From positions 186,001 to 250,000 of the forward strand of contig NZ_JAFVLN010000012.1 in assembly GCF_017377775.1 (NCBI RefSeq): a stretch of DNA of 64,000 nucleotides, in the 5' to 3' direction. Below, one piece after another: positions 61,937 through 64,000 of the stretch. Position numbers and translations under genes: made by a program. Position 1 is the stretch's first letter. The number at the start of each line of letters is the position of its first letter. This DNA is from Streptomyces sp. VRA16 Mangrove soil (GTDB lineage Bacteria > Actinomycetota > Actinomycetes > Streptomycetales > Streptomycetaceae). Below the pieces are notes generated by a model. It had not been told where the DNA came from. It worked only from the letters and a program-made list of their open reading frames with translations, and did no database searches.

Positions 61937-63151
61937 CTATGACGCGGACGGATCCTGCGGCTTGGCGTTGCGCATCCGACCGTACGCGTACACGCAGCCG
62001 GCGAGCGCCAGGTCGGACAGGAGCATGTAGCCGATGCTGTACGAGCCCTTCGCACTGTAGATCGCGCCCATCACCAGCGGCGGGACGAAGCCGCCGAGGC
62101 CGCCCATGGCGCCGACGATGCCGGTGACGGAACCGACCTGGGGCTGTGGGGTGACCTGGGCGACGAGGGCGAAGACGCTGCCGCTCGCGGTGCCGAGGCC
62201 GGCCGCCATGACGAGCAGGTCGATGGTGCCGCCGGGGGCCAGCGGCGGTTCGAAGGCCTGCACGACGGCCCAAAGCGCCACGACGCCCAGTGCCCAGGAG
62301 GTGACGACCGCCGGGTGGACGCGGTCGGAGAGCCAGCCGCCGATGGGCCGGAAGACCACGGTGACCAGCGCGAATCCGGCGGCCTTGGTACCCGCGTCGA
62401 CGGGGTCGAGCTCGTACCAGGTCTTCAGATACGTGGGCAGGTACGTGCCGTACGCGACGATGCCGCCGAATCCGATCGCGTACAGCGCCGACAGCTCCCA
62501 GGTCACCTTCAGCCGGCCGGCCTTGCCGAGGCGGTGGCCGAGGGAGTCGGTGGGGATCGGGCGGTTCGGGTTGTCGCTGATCAGGAACCAGGCGACCACC
62601 ACGTACGCGGCGAGCGCGACGGCGACGACGTAGAACGGCAGGTTCTCGCCGTGCTTGGCGATGCGCGGCGTGAAGTAGCCGGACAGGGCCACGCCGCCCA
62701 TGCCCATGCCGAAGATGCCGATGGCGGCGCCGCGCTGCGCGGGCGGGAACCAGGAGTTGACCAGCGGGACGCCGATGGCGAACGTGGTGCCGCCGAGGCC
62801 CAGCAGGAACCCGACCAGGATCATCGCCAGATACGAGTCCCGGGCCACGGTGACGAGCAGCACCGGGATGATCGTCGCGGCGGTCACCAGCGGGAACATC
62901 AGCTTGGCGCCGAACTTGTCGGTGAGGGCGCCGACCGGGATACGGCCCAGCGATCCGACGATGACCGGCACGGCGACGAGGAACGACTGCTCGAACGAGC
63001 TGAGGCCCAGGCTGTCGCCGAAGGCGCTGCCGAGCGGCGCGATCAGGTTCCACGCCCAGAAGGTGAGCGCGAACCCGACCGTGGCCACGACGAGGTTGCG
63101 CCAGGCCGCGGCCGGCGGTCTGACGTGCTGCGCGGTATCCGTAGGCGTCAC
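61937..63151 (-). CDS. narK: NarK-type nitrate/nitrite MFS transporter
   Basis: 404 residues, 12 spans. NarK signatures: GSLGRIPVGALTDKFGAKLMFPLVT, FLLGLGGTTFAIGVPLVNSWFPPAQRGAAIGIFGMGMGGVALSGYFTPRIA (nitrate signature) and GTASGSVFALVAQVTPQPQVGSVTGIVGAMGGLGGFVPPLVMG (second signature). Imports nitrate or exports nitrite. No nitrate or nitrite reductase genes are in the window. GTG start with GAAGG directly upstream. 9 bp separate it from the pip gene start. Confidence 0.92.
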   Translation of the reverse strand: MTPTDTAQHVRPPAAAWRNLVVATVGFALTFWAWNLIAPLGSAFGDSLGLSSFEQSFLVAVPVIVGSLGRIPVGALTDKFGAKLMFPLVTAATIIPVLLVTVARDSYLAMILVGFLLGLGGTTFAIGVPLVNSWFPPAQRGAAIGIFGMGMGGVALSGYFTPRIAKHGENLPFYVVAVALAAYVVVAWFLISDNPNRPIPTDSLGHRLGKAGRLKVTWELSALYAIGFGGIVAYGTYLPTYLKTWYELDPVDAGTKAAGFALVTVVFRPIGGWLSDRVHPAVVTSWALGVVALWAVVQAFEPPLAPGGTIDLLVMAAGLGTASGSVFALVAQVTPQPQVGSVTGIVGAMGGLGGFVPPLVMGAIYSAKGSYSIGYMLLSDLALAGCVYAYGRMRNAKPQDPSAS

Positions 63152-63201
63152 GCCTTCACGCTAGGGACGGGTCGACGTCCACTCCTGTTGGGCTGATCCG
63201 T

Positions 63202-63924
63202 TCAGGTGACTTCGCCGCGCGCGCTCCGTACCGACAGGCCCGCCGAGGCGGCCGCCGTGCCGATGACCTCCCGCAGCATCTTTGGAGTGAGGCGTCCCGT
63301 GAAGGTGTTGCGCTGGCTGACGTGGAAGCAGCCGTACAGGCCGAGGCCGTCGACGTCGACCCGGGCGCCGTGCGCGAAGCGCGGCCGGGGGCGCGGTACC
63401 GCCCAGCCGGCCTCGGCGAACGCGGGCAGCGCCGCCTGCCAGCCGAACGCGCCGAGCACCACGACGGTGCGCAGGGTCGGGCGCAGCAGCTCCAGCTCCC
63501 GGACCAGCCAGGGGCGGCAGGTGTCGCGCTCGCCGGGGGTGGGCTTGTTGGCGGGCGGGGCGCAGTGCACGGGGGACGTGATGCGTACGCCGTGCAGGGT
63601 CAGGCCGTCGTCGGCCGCGACGGCGTCGGGGCGGGAGGCGAGGCCGAGGTCGTACAGCGCGCGGTACAGGACGTCGCCGGACCGGTCGCCCGTGAACATC
63701 CGGCCGGTGCGGTTGGCGCCGTGCGCGGCCGGGGCCAGGCCCACGACGAGCAGCGACGCGTCGTGCGGGCCGAAGCCGGGGACGGGCCTGCCCCAGTACG
63801 TCTCGTCGGCGAAGGCCGCGCGTTTCGTGCGCGCGACCTCCTCCCGCCAGGCGACGAGGCGCGGGCAGGCCCGGCATCCGGTGATCCGCTCGTCGAGTGC
63901 GCTCAGTCCGTCCACCCGGTCCAC
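63202..63924 (-). CDS. Uracil-DNA glycosylase, family 5 (UDGb)
   Basis: 240 residues. GLAPAAHGANRTGRMFTGDRSGDVLYRALYDLGL is the family 5 active site, which lacks the usual catalytic Asp, and HVSQRNTFTGRL the second motif. Cysteines C17 and C20 (GCRACPRL) with two later Cys hold a [4Fe-4S] cluster. It removes uracil, hypoxanthine and related deaminated bases. Fits the repair theme of the window, although no PafBC-type motif precedes it. Confidence 0.93.
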   Translation of the reverse strand: MDRVDGLSALDERITGCRACPRLVAWREEVARTKRAAFADETYWGRPVPGFGPHDASLLVVGLAPAAHGANRTGRMFTGDRSGDVLYRALYDLGLASRPDAVAADDGLTLHGVRITSPVHCAPPANKPTPGERDTCRPWLVRELELLRPTLRTVVVLGAFGWQAALPAFAEAGWAVPRPRPRFAHGARVDVDGLGLYGCFHVSQRNTFTGRLTPKMLREVIGTAAASAGLSVRSARGEVT

Positions 63925-63927
63925 CGT

Positions 63928-63950
63928 AGGGCCGGACCGTGTCCGGCCCT
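63928..63950 (-). terminator. Hairpin terminator before the glycosylase gene
   Basis: AGGGCCGGA - CCGTG - TCCGGCCCT, a perfect 9-bp stem that overlaps the stop codon of the partial gene at the right edge and ends 4 bp before the glycosylase start. Confidence 0.7.
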
Positions 63951-64000
63951 ACGTGAACGCCGCCCCCAGCGCCACGAACGCGCAGATCAGCAGGAAGAGC
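63949..64000 (-). CDS. C-terminal end of a membrane protein (cut by window edge)
   Basis: Only the last 16 codons are inside: LFLLICAFVALGAAFT then TAG. A hydrophobic C-terminal helix of this kind is typical of permeases such as TauE/SafE exporters, but 16 residues are too few to assign a family. The stop overlaps a hairpin terminator, which supports a real gene end. Confidence 0.5.
   Translation of the reverse strand, partial: LFLLICAFVALGAAFT

Overview
The window is about 72% G+C, with strong third-position G/C bias, GTG/TTG starts, tightly packed genes and Streptomyces-type families (SAV_915, DUF397/WhiJ-type regulators, mycothiol-linked MDMPI, class E sortase signal LAXTG, MmyB-like regulators). 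It is chromosomal core-to-arm sequence of a Streptomyces. The order uvrC - uvrA - uvrB - GDPD - ogt - gltD resembles, from memory, the S. coelicolor uvr region. No tRNA, rRNA, prophage, insertion sequence or CRISPR array was seen.

Layout. 0-5 kb: uvrC (cut by the left edge), a secreted papain-like cysteine protease coupled to an LAGTG cell-wall-anchored protein, a DNA-binding regulator and a Tat-exported Rieske lipoprotein. 5.6-8.2 kb: PfkB sugar kinase, MmyB-type regulator divergent from a YceI protein. 8.2-25.2 kb: uvrA, mycothiol-type isomerase plus MBL hydrolase, a polar amino-acid ABC transporter, aroQ divergent from an MHS transporter, ChaA-like antiporter, TerC behind a probable manganese (yybP-ykoY) riboswitch, two TerD-domain genes, uvrB. 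25-33.5 kb: MHYT sensor, GDPD, ogt, MFS, cupin, formaldehyde dehydrogenase, psuG-psuK. 33.5-45 kb: methyltransferase, CorA, DUF2293, orphan gltD, MocR-type regulator and a WhiJ-like trio, separated by long minisatellite-rich spacers. 45-64 kb: DUF899, amidohydrolase, exo/endonuclease-phosphatase protein, trypsin-like protease, FUSC protein, a WXG100-type toxin/immunity-like operon, second MHS transporter, GH6 hydrolase, NCS1 permease with its GntR regulator, ferredoxin, prolyl aminopeptidase, NarK-type MFS, uracil-DNA glycosylase.

The most striking pattern is regulatory. The promoter motif TTGTCRGTG-N8-TANNNT, known in actinobacteria as the RecA-independent DNA-damage (PafBC) promoter, stands upstream of uvrA, uvrB and ogt, and in near-perfect form upstream of the TerD operon; a degenerate form precedes uvrC. 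At uvrB, ogt and uvrC the start codon lies exactly 7 nt past the -10 element, predicting leaderless mRNAs. This ties an unstudied TerD/degenerate FtsK-like ATPase pair to excision repair.

The second system worth attention is the four-gene operon at 53.1-55.7 kb: two small accessory proteins, a 429-residue WXG-type protein ending in a glycine-rich hydrophobic hairpin, and an overlapping small membrane protein, the layout expected of a type VII-secreted pore-forming toxin with immunity protein. Further items are a histone-H1-like tail on UvrA, an eightfold 31-bp tandem repeat carrying DnaA-box-like 9-mers, and several short tandem duplications that have altered gene ends.
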